Counted from the first letter of the stretch, positions 1 through 11,600 are shown. The stretch is 64,000 bases of DNA from Enoplolaimus lenunculus (GCA_030248215.1 JASANG010004086.1:1-64000), one strand, 5' to 3'. The notes: generated by a model not told the origin, from the letters alone. Numbers and translations: made by a program.

Positions 1-1020
1 GGTAAGAAATGCCGTTGTCAAAGTCGGAACCGAAATTTCCAGCTACGCTCAACAGACTTAAGTATTCACGCACTGCATCGTTGTCTTCCCACCGAGGTGC
101 AAACGGAACAGCGGGAATCATTTCACTTTCGCGATACAAACATATAAAACTAGCTCGCTTTGACACAAAATTAAACGGTGATTTTAGGCTTGATCCTGTC
201 AATGCATCGCTTTCGACCATACCAACAACAACCGAACGCGGCAACGCTCCTCGTGAAATGTTTTCCCGATTAATTAACGTACGTCCCGCAGATATTTGAA
301 ATTCTTTGACCACAACTCGCGAAATAGGAAATTTTGCTGGCTCAATTCGTAGCCGAGTTGCAATCGCAGTCGCCATCGGTGGTGCAAGGCGCACACGATG
401 CACAAATAGCATTACGTCGTGCAGTTCGACGATTGGTTCTTGTGTTGTTGTGGCGTACATTAATCGAAATGCGTTCGGTGTTTGATGCAGTGATACGTTC
501 AAATCTATTCCGTTGATCATTAGACGTGGTTGTGTTGCCAGGTCGGTAGATAGTCGCACAAACGTTACAAATTTTCGGCTTCCAGCCACAAGCAATCGCC
601 TAGTTTCGTAACCACTGTTTTGTTTTGAATCCATTGCATCGATTCGTCCTGCAGTATCTTTGTAGTAGCTTTCAGCGGCAAGCTGATTTCGTTTAGGTTC
701 TCCACCAAAGTTTAAAAGACGTTCAATGTACGCCCTGTAGGCGTAATTATCCGACGAGGTCGATATGATTTTGTCTTGCAATTTAACATCAATTCGCTTA
801 AACATTGCATGTCCAAATAAATTAACTAGTGCAACCTCTGAATCTGCAGGTAGTGGTTTCCCACTTGCAGACATGATGCGTGCTGTGATTTTCAAGTAAA
901 ACACTGGATCTAGAAACTCTTCTTCGTTGCCAGCAATAAAAAAGTTGATTGCAGTGACATCGTTGACAGTGTTGGATGGGCGAATGTCGCTCCACGTACT
1001 GTCAATAATTGAATTTTGAA
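1..1020 (-). pseudogene. Polinton major-capsid-like protein (F54H12.2-like), cut by window edge
   Basis: A long minus-strand frame enters near 1020 and runs off the left edge. Its translation has the layout of the proteins annotated 'F54H12.2-like' in many animals, which are Polinton capsid proteins: an early block ending FIAGNEEEFLDPV, then NLFGHAMFKRIDVKL, NYAYRAYIERLLNF, ESYYKDTAGRIDAMD, LMINGIDLNVSL and, near the edge, SPFNFVSKRASFICLY. In the family this is the double jelly-roll major capsid protein. It overlaps the end of the preceding small gene. The rest lies outside the window, so its state cannot be judged. The family assignment is from remembered motifs, not a search. Confidence 0.75.
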
Positions 1021-1395
1021 ACAGTTTAAGTCTGCAGCAATGCTTTTTCCAATATTTTGCGCTATACGTCGTGCTAGTTTTTCGGTTCCTCTACGGCACT
1101 GATCGTTTCCAACACTAGCTGCTATGTCGGTTTTTAATTGCGGCGATGGCTTATCGCTTATTGGTTTTTGCAGCTGCGATGCAGAATGCACGTTTAGCTG
1201 AGGTGGTACCTCATTGCCGCGTTGTTGTTTCGCTTGAATCTGAGATCCTACCGTTTCTAAAACTCCCCGAAGAACGTGAGGCGCAAAGTATTTTGCAGCA
1301 GCAGGAATTGCCACTCGTGCTAGCGTTGCAAATGCTGAACCCAATCCAAAACCGCGTTGGGAAATCACAAACGGCAAGTGTGTCATTATTCGCAT
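910..1395 (-). pseudogene. Small Polinton virion-like protein
   Basis: A 161-codon minus-strand frame sits between the penton-like and major-capsid-like genes. Its N-terminus is hydrophobic and glycine/alanine-rich (RGFGLGSAFATLARVAIP), followed by a basic, glutamine-rich middle. Small proteins with a G-rich amphipathic N-terminus in this slot are known in Polintons and adintoviruses and are compared with adenovirus minor core or membrane-lytic proteins. I infer the role from position and composition only. Confidence 0.5.
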
Positions 1396-1447
1396 TGTTT
1401 AATTAGTGCGTCGAAAATGTAACTTTGCAATAACGCAACCACAATTC

Positions 1448-2239
1448 TCAAATTGAACGTACACGTTGCGTTCCGTTTTTATATAATTTTATGCTTGTGA
1501 TCAAGTTGCGTTCAAGCGGCATATAGTGGGGACGCGAAAAAGTTCGTGTTGTTTGCACAGTTGCCGATTTTGGTCTTACTGTATCGTTTCGCGATATTAT
1601 TCGTAGTAATGGTTGTTCAGTTTGCCCGACTAGCTGTGCTTTGCAAATGTCTGAGTAGACAAACAGTGTTGACACTCCTGCCATTAAATCAACACGATAC
1701 GGGGCTGTAATTCCCAGTGCTTTCACAACGTAGGTTGTGTTTGGTTCGAAGCCGAGCAATTGAGCATCCGCTTTTGAAAATTCAACCCAAGACAGTTTGT
1801 CCTTTTGCACCGGTTTTAGTTTAATTTTATCCTCATTATGATCGTAGTTAAATTGTAAAGTTTTGCGCCCGTTTTCTGAAATGTTACGATTAATACTTGA
1901 GATCAGGGTATGCGTGTTAGCATAGTGCGCTGCTGGTATTGTTTCTAGAAACCATGCAACATCGCCGCCCGCAATCAAGTGCTTATACGAATAACGTGAC
2001 GGGTAAAAGTTGTCGCTGTCGTCAATCGCGTGGTCGTTGCTATTAGTTTTTGGTGAAATGTTTAAAATGTGTTCCGGGTAAACTATCTCACAAAGCCCAA
2101 CTTCCCAGCGAGTTCTGTCTAAATGTAACGGTGTGACTAATCTATTGCTAAAACAGCTGTGCGTGTTGTTTGGATATTCAGCAGATGAGGTGTTGCTGAG
2201 CAAAGTAACATAAAAGCTATCGGTGTCGTAATGCTGCAT
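1448..2239 (-). pseudogene. Polinton penton-like minor capsid protein
   Basis: A 263-codon minus-strand frame starts with MQHYDTDSFYVTLLSNTSS and continues with the hallmark string YPNNTHSCFSNRLVTPLHLD followed by WEVGLCEIVYP. 'Tolerates the host-like peptide leader, N-T-x-x-x-F, then W-E-V-G-L-x-E-I-x-Y-P' is the signature I associate with the single jelly-roll penton-like protein of Polintons. In the family it forms the capsid vertex beside the major capsid protein encoded next to it. It is uninterrupted over its visible length. The assignment is by motif recall and gene order. Confidence 0.75.
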
Positions 2240-2320
2240 AATTTATTAAAATAACCAAGCAACAATTAAAAATACATTCGATCATAAATGCAATGTGCAT
2301 ATATATACTCTTCGCCCAGT

Positions 2321-2866
2321 CTATTTTTTAACTGTAACAATTTCAGAAATCATCAGCTCGTCTTCTTCCTTTTCAACAGTCGCGTCGCCATCGTCAGTGA
2401 TAATATTTTCACCGTTGGTGTTGTTATTGTTCTTGTTGTTGTTGCTGTTGTTGTTGCCTTTGTTGTTGGATTTCGCACCTTTCTTTTCATTGTGTTTGCA
2501 GCAGCTGTCATTTCGATCATCGTCATCTTCGATATCTGTGTCTTCGCTGTCTGTAACGCCGTTGCGCCACAGTTTCTTCAATCGCTTGATTGTTATGCGA
2601 CGAACGTGCGGATTTATGTTCATGCACACTTTGTAGTGCAAGTTGACGACCGCCTCGTGAAAGAACAAGTCGATCACGTCCCGCTTGTCCATTTCGCATC
2701 CGTTCTGGTGTGCGGAACCGTAACGACGCACCATTGGGTTGTCGCTACTGCAGCCCCAACAATTTGCATACATAAGTCGTTGTATTTCAGTTAAAATTTC
2801 CTGGTCCGAAAAACGCAACTGTCGAAAATTGCTGCCACAAGCCATTTCATTAGCTGATAAATACAC
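2321..2866 (-). pseudogene. Polinton small Cys-containing protein of unknown role
   Basis: A 181-codon minus-strand frame lies between integrase and the penton-like gene. The N-terminal 100 residues look folded and include several cysteines (NCWGCSS, NGCEMDKRDVIDLFFHEAVV, KVCMNINPHVRR). The C-terminal third is low complexity: an acidic DSEDTDIEDDDD stretch, a lysine patch and an asparagine run. The low-complexity codons produce long open frames on the opposite strand, which I disregard. I do not recognise the family; position suggests an element gene conserved among Polintons. Confidence 0.5.
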
Positions 2867-2964
2867 ACACAGTTTGTTTTCCAGAAAACAATAAAATGAT
2901 GGTTTTGCGCATGGTCACCACCTTTTATAGGTTTACGTTAGTCACATGCTGACACACGCAAACA

Positions 2965-3938
2965 TTATTTTGTTTTGACGACACTTGGAACCTTTTGTAA
3001 ATCAGCGGCATAATAAGCACCTGTAAGAGGTTCTCCGAGCATATCCTGCAGTCTGTAGGTTGGCGGATATCCCATTCGGCGTTGCACAACTTCATACAAT
3101 TCATTAGTCCAGGACTGTTCTGTTGATTTATTGAATGTACCTTTGCCCAAAGCAATTCTTACATAATCTCCCAACTCGAAGACAAACTTAGGTTTGGTGT
3201 TATGTACAGTTTTACTAGGCTTAATTTTAGGAAGCTTACATTTAGCAGCTTCGTTAGGCGTTGTTCCTATGCTGCGGTGCACCGTGTCGTTGTATGATTG
3301 AACCAGTTTTTGCAGGCATCAATATAACGCAGTTTATTGGTGTGAGTTAGATACTTTAAAATTTTGCCGCGTAAAGTTCTAATAAAGCGCTCTGCATAAT
3401 TAGCTTTGTATGCATTGTTAGCCCAGAAATGTTTGATGTCACGTGACTTTAGAAGCGCTTCAAATGTGCCTTTGAATTCTGTTCCGTAGTCTGAGCGAAT
3501 AACTTGAGGAACGTCGGCCGAACGCTTTAGTATCGTTACGAAAGCATCTGCAACAGTTTTAGAATACTTATTTTTTAACGGTTCAACGAAAGCTTTTCTA
3601 CTGAAAAGATCTATTGTAATTAAGATATACTGGTAATTTTTATTGTAACGCTTAGCTTTTCGAACAAACATCAAGTCTATATCCCATTGTTGATTAGGTC
3701 GCTCAACTTTAATCGTTGTAGTGGCATGGCGACGAGATTTTCTTTTGTGCAGCTGATGCACAACTTGCGCTGCTAGCCAATGTTTTACTTGAGAAAACTT
3801 AAGCAACGGTAACTGCTTTCGTGCGGCTAGCCAGAGCTTGTTCGCGTTCTTGAACGATGCTGGCAAACTAGGATTGTAATAAATAGACTCAAGTATACTG
3901 TTTAATTTATTCGAAACTTTCATTTGTATTAAGCACAA
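2965..3938 (-). pseudogene. Polinton retroviral-type integrase
   Basis: The core (from about 3938 down) has the RNase-H-fold integrase layout: QQWDIDLMF with the first catalytic Asp, ILITIDLFSRKAFVEPL, VIRSDYGTEFKGTFEAL with the second Asp, and NAYKANYAERFIRTLRGKI with the catalytic Glu. Towards 2965 follows the usual C-terminal part (HRSIGTTPNEA, then FELGDYVRIALGKGTFNKS and a Y.L.D..GE.L...YYA..LQKV block), as in Polinton and Ty3-type integrases. In the family it cuts and joins the element ends. It is broken. It is followed closely by the NADAR gene on the outer side. Confidence 0.85.
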
Positions 3939-4004
3939 TAATTAACATATTAAAAGCAATGAGTTTGTATTTTGTGCAGCAATTATATTTCATACGAATT
4001 CTGA

Positions 4005-4746
4005 ATCTGATGGCAACTCAGTTTGTTCTGGTCTGACAGATTTGTCATCTTCGACCTTGACTGTCTTTTTCACAAATTGCTCTCGTAGTTCCATTAGAAG
4101 CACACCAAGCAGATTGTGCCCAGGATACTGAAACAAACGTTAACATTAGTAAATCAGGGAATTGCGTTCATGCAAACAATGAATTTACAGCAACACATAC
4201 AGGCGCGCAGCAAGTTTTTTGCATTTTTGATAATCCGCTTTGTGTAAATTTTACTTACTTTTTTCGGAAACGCAGATTGCGGATCCATCATATCTAATCC
4301 GTTGCCAAGATAATCGTCGAAAGAGGTTGCGAACACTAGTAGCGCCTGATTGGTGTCTAACAACGTTTTTCGCATCTCGGCATGCTGCTGAAATTTTGCT
4401 GTCAGCGCAACTTTTAAATAGGTTGGTAATTTTTTGTTCCATGCTTCAGGAACAACGTCTTTTACTGTTTGCATTATATCGAAACATTTTCTCGGAGAGA
4501 ACGTTTGTATTATTACATTGTACAAATCAGCCCGCCAATAAACAATGCCTTTTGCGCTTCTAGGTACTGCTGCACACTTCGGTACTTTACGCCATTGATT
4601 TTCATTGGTGATGCCCGAAAATTTGACAGACAACTCCAACCGCTGTTAAATAACACAAGCACGGTAGAGTTGTCATCACCACTGATGACATAGCGTTCCA
4701 GTGGTGCAAAGGGTGGTTTAGCTAACTTGAGCTCTGATGAATCCAT
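4005..4746 (-). pseudogene. NADAR (YbiA-like) domain gene carried by the Polinton
   Basis: The start region carries a clear NADAR N-terminal block: VLVLFNSGWSCLSNFRASP, then KINGVKYRSVQQYLEAQKA (compare family F-x-S-N-F and Y-x-x-V-E-x-x-x-Q-A-x-K-A). The later part has LLDTNQALLVFATSFDDYLG with NGLDM, the family's L-L-x-T-x-x-x-x-L-x-E-A-x-x-x-D-x-x-W-G-x-G-L block, and near 4005-4131 the terminal NLLGVLLMELREQF block. NADAR enzymes act on N-glycosidic bonds; YbiA works on a riboflavin-pathway intermediate, and some members remove ADP-ribose from guanine. Only about 70 bases separate it from the integrase start, too few for a terminal repeat, so it lies inside the element. It looks broken. 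Confidence 0.75.
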
Positions 4747-5019
4747 GCGTGGTTTAAATATACAAAAATTTGAAAACTGAATAGATGTTACGAATGTCAG
4801 CCCTTTTATACTTGTACATTTAAACGAAGACTGTTTTATAGCGTATTTGACCTTTTAAAAATTTACGCAAGGGGAACTTGCTTGTCCCACCTACGCAAAA
4901 TTAACCAAAATTTGACATTTCAAAATTATTGCACTAGTTGGAACTGTGCCAACTTTTGCTGGCATGGTGCCAACTAGTGCAAAAGTGTGCCAGAACCCCC
5001 ATTTTTCCTCTACTCCCGC

Positions 5020-5125
5020 CAAAATTTGAATTTCCCGCCAAAACTTGGTTTTACCCTAAAAATTTAAATTTCCCGCCAAAATTTACATTTCTTTCAAAAG
5101 TTGTTATTTCCCGCCTGATTTTAAG
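5020..5125. repeat. TTTCCCGCC short tandem/dispersed repeats near Polinton end
   Basis: Four or five copies of a ttcccgccaaaa(a)ttt-like unit occur within 100 bases, spaced unevenly (about 5025, 5033, 5070, 5113). They lie just outside the NADAR start. Short direct repeats are common inside or beside Polinton terminal repeats; this is the basis for placing the element end nearby. Confidence 0.5.
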
Positions 5126-5499
5126 CCAACATCACAGTTTCAATTTCCTGCCAAATCAAAAAGTCCGCACACTGTTCGCGGATCATGAATTTGTCCGCTA
5201 CACCGTTGCCGAAAACGCCTAAATGTCCATCAATTTGTGTCGCAAGTGATGCGACAAAAATTGCTTTTAATAAACGGTATGGACATGTATGCTGTCTGTT
5301 CAAAACGGTAGGGACATTGCATGTGCGGAGCGCACGCATTATAACGTGTGAATGACATAATTACGACCAAAGACACCTGATGATTCGAACGAGCGGAGCG
5401 AGCGAGAAAACTTTTCTTGCATTCCTTAATTCTATGACGTTTCGTTGTTTTCTTCCGGTACCGGAATTTTACGGCATCGTATATCACCCTTAATGCTCT

Positions 5500-5956
5500 A
5501 TTGTCTGTTTTTTATACACGGGTCAAAATTTTACTGATATCAGTAAAAAACGCTTATCAGGGCGCAGGGCAATGGAGCAGTAAAGTATACAGGAAAACTA
5601 GGTTAACCTGCTAGTGTGGATGCAAGTATCACGTATCCTGAAACGAAACTTTCTGGTTTGCCAAAATAAACGATCAAAACAATTTTTAACCCGATTGTAG
5701 GTCAACGGTTTTGCGATCACGAGAATTGATAACCAGATCGCAGACAACAGGTGTATAAAACTAAACTTGTAAGTAAAGCTAATGTGACCAGATTGGGCCA
5801 GATACTGTTGAAGCAAGGCTAACCAATAATATTGAACGTTTTCGCAAGATTGTTCACGTCAAAGAACGAACAATATCTAGTTAGATATCACTAAGTTGAT
5901 GTATCCGTAACCTTTGCGCGTTTATTTTTCGAGTATAAATCAATTATATATAACGT
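5500..5956. other. Gene-free AT-rich stretch
   Basis: I see no coding frame, RNA gene or repeat family here. It contains the short perfect palindrome TTTTACTGATATCAGTAAAA near 5530 and otherwise random-looking AT-rich sequence. It may include the true end of the Polinton. Confidence 0.4.
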
Positions 5957-6406
5957 ACTGTAGTGACCCGAATAAGCAGGGCTAATAAGAGGGAGGCCTC
6001 CGTTTTGAGTCCCAATCAATAGGAGTCCGTATATTTAATGGGAGTCCGTAAGCGGATAGAGTGCCTAAACCTTAAATAGTCCACAAATGTCAATTATCCC
6101 TAATTGTAGCGCATAAATGACTCTAAGACCGATTAAAGTTGAGTTCTAAACCTTGAACCTTTGAAGCATACTTAAGTTCTAAAAGTATATTCCTAAGTAT
6201 AACTTTGCATTGCGCTCATGTTTATGATACAAGACAAATAAACGTTTAATTCAACGAATAGATACAAAACGGGATATATACAGGTAACGAAGGACAGCTG
6301 AAGGCGGGTTAAAATAAATAACAGTCCGTAACCGAATAAGAAGGGGGTACCCTCTGCAGAGATCAAATAAATATCAGACCCCCATCTTATTTTGGACACT
6401 ACAGTA
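5957..6406 (+). mobile_element. MITE family 1, copy 1 (full length)
   Basis: The copy starts CTGTAGTGACCCGAATAAG and ends CTTATTTTGGACACTACAG, giving about 20-bp terminal inverted repeats. A TA flanks each end (…cgTA / TAtatag), as in Tc1/mariner-type insertions. The interior has the family's fixed strings 'TTTTGAGTCCCAATCAATAGGAGTCCG' split over 6004-6031 and 'aataaataacagtccg' near 6314. It is about 450 bp with no coding capacity. Other copies are at 14016, 17982 (reversed, partial), 41027 and 46150. Confidence 0.75.
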
Positions 6407-6451
6407 TATAGATTTAAAAAAATTAACTTTTTTAATTTTAACCAACATTCT

Positions 6452-6640
6452 GGTCAATGTTAATTTTAGGGCCGTCCCAGTTTCTGGTGGGTCTGTAAAA
6501 GAATATGATTACATTTTAGACTACATTTTTTTGCTTAAACATACGCTTAAGCTTAGGTTTACTAGGTATATACACTTTTTTCGATGCTTAGATTTGGGAA
6601 TACGGACTTAGCATAAAACCTCACCGTATCCCATGTAAAA
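6452..6640 (+). mobile_element. GGCC-TIR element with TTAGGC-like interior
   Basis: The left end GGTCAATGTTAATTTTAGGG and the following GTTTCTGGTGGGTCTG match the left end of the element at 32713, which has a proven target duplication. The interior has a short aagcttaggttta tract. The right end (TATCCCATG near 6630) is degenerate, so its boundary is approximate. Confidence 0.45.
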
Positions 6641-6645
6641 GAAAG

Positions 6646-7581
6646 AAACTAGGTAAAAGTGCCCCTAGAAGGGACAGATTGTGATATTTTTCGCTTGAAG
6701 CATGCAAAAGAGTTTAAACAAGGGTTAGTTAGACCATAGATCAGTAGGTAAGGTTTATAATATTAGCTGCATAACTTCTATGAAAATAGTTGTCATCTAT
6801 ATCTTTGACGGCTGTCTTTCAGTGATAACACGCTTACGGTCAGTGAAACAAGAAACATATGGGCCCAACGAACTTCAAAGTGTTAAGTTATAAATTGACA
6901 CTATTGGTTTTCAAGGCGTTCTCATGTACAACGCTCAACATGCCTTTCGTATATTAGTCGGTTGCTTTTTCATAGTTATCTCAATTGAGTGCCAGCAGCA
7001 TGTGTTCTTTGAAATATTTAGCAAAGCTAGAATTGTATTTTCTAGATGAATAGCTTAAATATGTCACGGCACAGAACACAATTTGGAAAACTTTCTCGAC
7101 TTCACATCATCAAATTGTCGTGATAAAGATAGCTAAAATAGTCGAGCACGTTAAGTGTGACATTTTTTATTCGATTATCAATAGACTCAATTTGTAATCT
7201 TGCAATATTGAAATATTTACTAATCAAGTTTTAGAAACATAATATAATAAAACTCAAAAATCATCCTCTTCCAACGAAGAACTCTGGATTAGATCACTTA
7301 TAAACTGAACATTGTAAAACACAACAAAGGCTAAAATTAAGCTAATAGGTGATGTCCCTTGGGCCCATATGTATCTTGTTTCGCTGACCGTAAGCGTGCT
7401 AACACTGAAAGACAGTCGTCAAAGATATAGATGACAACTATTTTCATAGAAGTCATGGAGCTATTGTTATAAGCATTACCTACTGATCTAGGGTCTAACT
7501 AACCCTTGTTTAAACTCTTTTACATGCTTCAAGCGAAACATATCACAATCTGTCCCTTCTAGGGGCACTTTTTCCTAGTTT
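6646..7581. mobile_element. Element with ~220-bp terminal inverted arms (foldback-like)
   Basis: The sequence 6646-6870 (AAACTAGGTAAAAGTGCCCC … CATATGGGCCCAA) recurs as its reverse complement at about 7358-7581 (TTGGGCCCATATGTAT … CCTAGTTT), with only scattered mismatches. The loop of about 490 bp is AT-rich and has no long frame. The two arms start within a few bases of flanking repeats, and the right end abuts the tandem-unit element at 7582. The structure suits a foldback-type DNA element or a long-TIR MITE; I see no transposase and no clear target duplication. Confidence 0.7.
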
Positions 7582-8580
7582 ATTCAGATTACTCGCACCT
7601 GAAAACCCATTATTGCTGAAATTAGATTGCTTGTAACCCTAATAATTTGTGAAACATTGTAAAAGCGCATAATTTAGGCTTATCAATTATGCTTACATGC
7701 AAATTATCTATTAGCTAACTACTCAATTATCGGTTTTACACGTTTGTAAACAATTTATTCAGATTCCTCGCACCAAAAACCTTCAGTAAACCTTAATAAT
7801 TATTGAAATAATTTAAAAAGTCCTAATTTTGTCTTGTCAATTAAGCTCAAATGCAAATTAGCTATTAGCTAATTATTGAATTATCGGATTTGGAGGTTTG
7901 TAAACATTTTATTCAGATTTCTCGCACCCGAAAACCTTCAATGAACCCTAATAATTAATGAAATAATTTAAAAAGTCCTAATTTTGTCTTGTCAATTAAG
8001 CTAATGTGCAAATTAGCTATTATCTAAATATTCAATTATCGGTTTTGAATATTTGTAAATAATTTATTCAAATTCCTCGCACCTAAAAACCCTTTAGTGC
8101 TAAAATTATATTGCTTCTAACTGTAACAATTAGTGAAAATTGTAAAAAGTCCTAATTTAGGCTTATAAACTATGCTAATATGCAATTTATCTCTTAGCTA
8201 ACTGCTCAATTATCGGTTTTGGGGGTTTGTAAACAGTCTACGCAGATTTCTCGCCTCCAAAAACCCTTTAATGCTAAAATTAGATTGCTTCTAACTGTAA
8301 TAATTAGTGAAGTATTGTGTAAAGTCGTAATTTAGGCTTAATTAATTATGCAAATTAGCCTGTAGCTAATAAACAGCTTAAAATTTTAAAACCCCAATGC
8401 GAGTTTAACACCCCAGGATAAATGGCTTTCAAACAAAAAAGTTTATCGAAATCGGTTCAGCCGTTCCTGAGATTCTTTTCGGACGGACAGACGGACAGAC
8501 GGACTGACGGACATCCACCTTTCGACCCCCAAGTACAAAACATAAAACACTTCGCGAAACTCCGAGCTTCGCTCAATAAT
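7582..8580 (+). mobile_element. Helentron/HINE-like repeat, copy A
   Basis: About 1 kb is made of five diverged units of 155-172 bp, each with tgcaaattagctattagctaa-like and attcagattcctcgcacc cores (near 7696, 7852, 8008, 8180 and 8349). It then has a fixed tail: ATCGGTTCAGCCGTTCCTGA, a (GGACGGACAGAC)n tract, and TTCGCGAAACTCCGAGCTTCGCTCAATAAT at 8551-8580, which can fold into GC-rich hairpins. No coding capacity. Tandem internal units plus a terminal hairpin suggest a non-autonomous Helitron/Helentron relative. The copy lacks its left end (CCAGTCGTAGTGGGACTAC in copies B, D and E). Confidence 0.6.
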
Positions 8581-8605
8581 AGTGTATAGGTATGCCCCGT
8601 TTTTA

Positions 8606-11600
8606 TTATTGGCCAGTCTCGAAACGTAGCGTCTTTCGCGGTTGTATTCGCTCGCTAGTGAATTCTGTGTTGCAGCTTTTACAAGTTTGTCTCAACCGCG
8701 CTGAAAATTGTTTAAGGTCAATTGCATTTGGCGAAAAATACCAGGCATCAATTTTAAGTTGATATGATCCGTATTTGAGCGTTGGAGACGATTTCAGCCA
8801 ATTATCACAAAAATTCAATATGTCATGTTGGCCGAAAATATGTTCTAACCCGCTAATATCAACATGATTTAGTCTATCACAGTTGTGAACAATATTCGAC
8901 AGTGTTTGAGCAGTAATTCCTCTGAAAACAAAAAATACACTCAGCCATGTTCATAAAAATGATGTGAAAATATGCTTAACTCAGACATAACCTTTTGGAG
9001 GCAAGTATAGACCAATCCAATAGCTAAGCAGTCAGAATGTATCTCGCCAATTACCAAGCAATAAAAACTAATTTTTAATTTTGTGAAAGGAAAATTGCTT
9101 TTGTCTGAACGCATTTACGCTTTCGAGGATACATAACATACTTCCCGGTTGAACGATAAATATAAGCGTTAGCCTCAAAATTTGCCAATGTGTAGCACTT
9201 GCAAATCTACTCTCTGAAAACTTAAACATAAATTATAGCTTAACTAAACTTGAATATTAGTTTTACTAAAACTTAAATTGCTGGACGGACTATAAACTAG
9301 AATTTTAAGTTTTACTTGAACTAACATGTTTTTAAGTTTAACTCGAATTCAAGTAAACTTATTTTTAGGTTAAGCCACAAGTGCAGCCCAGAAATTACGT
9401 GTATCTTAGAGTTTGTTAAGTTTAGCTTAAACTGAAAATATGTAAGATTTTAAATGAGTCTAAGCTTAAACCTACCTGTTAGTTTAGCTAATCTAGAATG
9501 TTAGTTTAATATTGCTTGATTTACCTTAAGCTTAAATCAAGTTAGTTTAAGCTCTTAGAAAGTAAATTTACAAAATAACCATGAATCTAGAATGTTAGTT
9601 TAACACAGCTGTATTACCTTAAGCTTAAATCAAGTTAGTTTAAGCTTTTGGAGAGTAAATTTACAAAATAACCATGTCTGTTTATATCTGCTCCTTAAAA
9701 TCAAACTAGTATTCTAAACTATGCTATATTACAAAAACTCTAAAATTCAAAGCATAAATAAAACTGCTTATCAAAATGTTCTCAATTATCAAACCTGCAA
9801 TAAGCAACTGACAAATAGTGAATGTGAATGTTTGACGCTAAAACACAACACAATCCATGATCTGTTACGTAATGGCGACCGGCTAAAGAAATCCATTCAA
9901 GGTTGCATAATTTGGAAGCAATTTTAAACATCGTTTTATCTAAAATAAAAAAAATTCAACAGATTATACACATTTTTTACACTTCGAGTTGTATTGATTT
10001 CTACTAAACGACTGCATTTGTTTTAAAAACCTATAATGTATCACCAAGAACCAAAATTTTCGGTGGCACGGACAACGCAACATGCCAAATCCAGATTATT
10101 CAATTATATTGTGCACCTTTCACAATATATTGTTCAGAAGCTTAACCAAAACGGATATTTCTAAGTTTTAACAGCTGAAATTTAACTCTCAATATATATA
10201 ATTTTATATTTTTTTAGCTTGTATACGTAAAATTAGCGTTAGCTCTCCTTAACCTGTGGCATTAAGGGATTAATACTACCTGTGATCCTGAGGATCTGTC
10301 GGTTTCGATAGAACCTCAGAATATTTTAGTCATAGGCCATAACCATCTTGGTTTGCGGTGATCTAACACACCCTGGCTGGTTAAAATTGCTTTTCGATTG
10401 TTTAAAATTTCTTGTTGTGAACATGTGCGCATTTTGGAATGGTAAACTTATATTTCGTCAATTATGCGACAGTATTGCCGGGATAAGTAGCCAGTGCGTA
10501 AAACAGTTAAATAAGCATTAAAATAATAAACCTGTTAATATCCCATGAGGCGAGTTTCTTTGCTCGTCATCCGGACCGTCACATCCAACGTCAATATGCC
10601 GCAATAACAGACAATTGTGCACTATTTCTATCATGACTTCGTCAGTGACCATGGGACTCTCATTCAATACAAGCACCTCAAGGCAGCTGAGCTTTGCTGA
10701 AAATATTGCAATAGGCTCTGTAGGAATTACGTTCTTTACAGTTGCAGCAGAATCAGAAAACTTTTTGACGGAGAAAACAGCGCGATATGGTGAAAAAAGT
10801 TTGCGAGCATCAATCCAAATAAAATTTTACTTCTAAATTTCAACGTAAGTTTTTTGGTTTTAATTCGTGTTTTTAGACCTACTACCAGATGGGCACCCGT
10901 CAAACCGCCACTGCCTTGTAAACCATGCATAATTTAACATGTTTGATTATTGTTCGTTTTGCTTCGCCAAAACCCCCGACTTTTAGTCTCGGGTCTGGCA
11001 AAACATTCTGTACAACTTTCTCTCAAAACTTCAGGTAAATCCATTCACGTAACGGCCAATGTTACTTTAAAGAACGTCCCATTTTCCCGGGACAGAAATG
11101 TACCAGGAGTACCCGTCCCATTTTCCCGGGACAGCAATGTACCAGGAGTACATTAAAAAAATATAATTGGGACAGCGGGACAGATGGGACACTTTGGACA
11201 GATGGGACAGTTGGGACAGATTGGACAGTTGGGACAGATGGGACAGTTGGGACCGATGGGACAGTTGGGACAGATGGGACAGTTGGGACAGCTGGGACAG
11301 TTGGGACAGATGGGACAGATGGGACAGTTGGGCTAGATGGGACAGATGGGACCGCGGGACAGATGGGACAGTTTGGACAGTTTGGACAGATGGAACAGAT
11401 GGGACAGTTGGGACAGTTGGAACAGTTGGGACAGATGGGACAGATGGGACAGCTGGGACACTTGGGACAGATGGGACAGATGGTACAGTTGGGACAGATG
11501 GGACAGTTGGGACAGATATATAATATATAACATATATATCCTACGTAAATATATCTGCCTGTGCATATGTAAACAGGAGCGCATAAGTGTGCACTCCGGG

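Larger units (their letters stand above)
1..5500 (-). mobile_element. Fossil Polinton/Maverick, right-hand part
   Basis: All recognisable frames from the left edge to about 4750 lie on the minus strand and follow a Polinton gene set: integrase, penton-like minor capsid protein, small hydrophobic virion-like protein and a major-capsid-like protein. The capsid frame is cut by the window edge, so the polymerase B, ATPase and protease genes expected of the family would lie off-window to the left. The right end is not fixed; I place it near 5.0-5.5 kb because short CCCGCC-rich repeats begin at about 5020 and no element gene lies beyond 4750. The terminal inverted repeat cannot be confirmed with only one end in view. 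The element looks fairly young or well preserved, with long frames, yet broken, with perhaps two or three breaks in the part seen. Confidence 0.85.

Noticed and set aside
2288-2794. Two plus-strand frames rich in L, V, F and S
   Set aside because: They are antisense to the acidic and asparagine-rich low-complexity part of the minus-strand Polinton gene.
7582-8400. CRISPR-like regularly spaced repeats
   Set aside because: Units of 155-172 bp diverge along their whole length and recur as a dispersed eukaryotic repeat; there are no short exact repeats with unique spacers.
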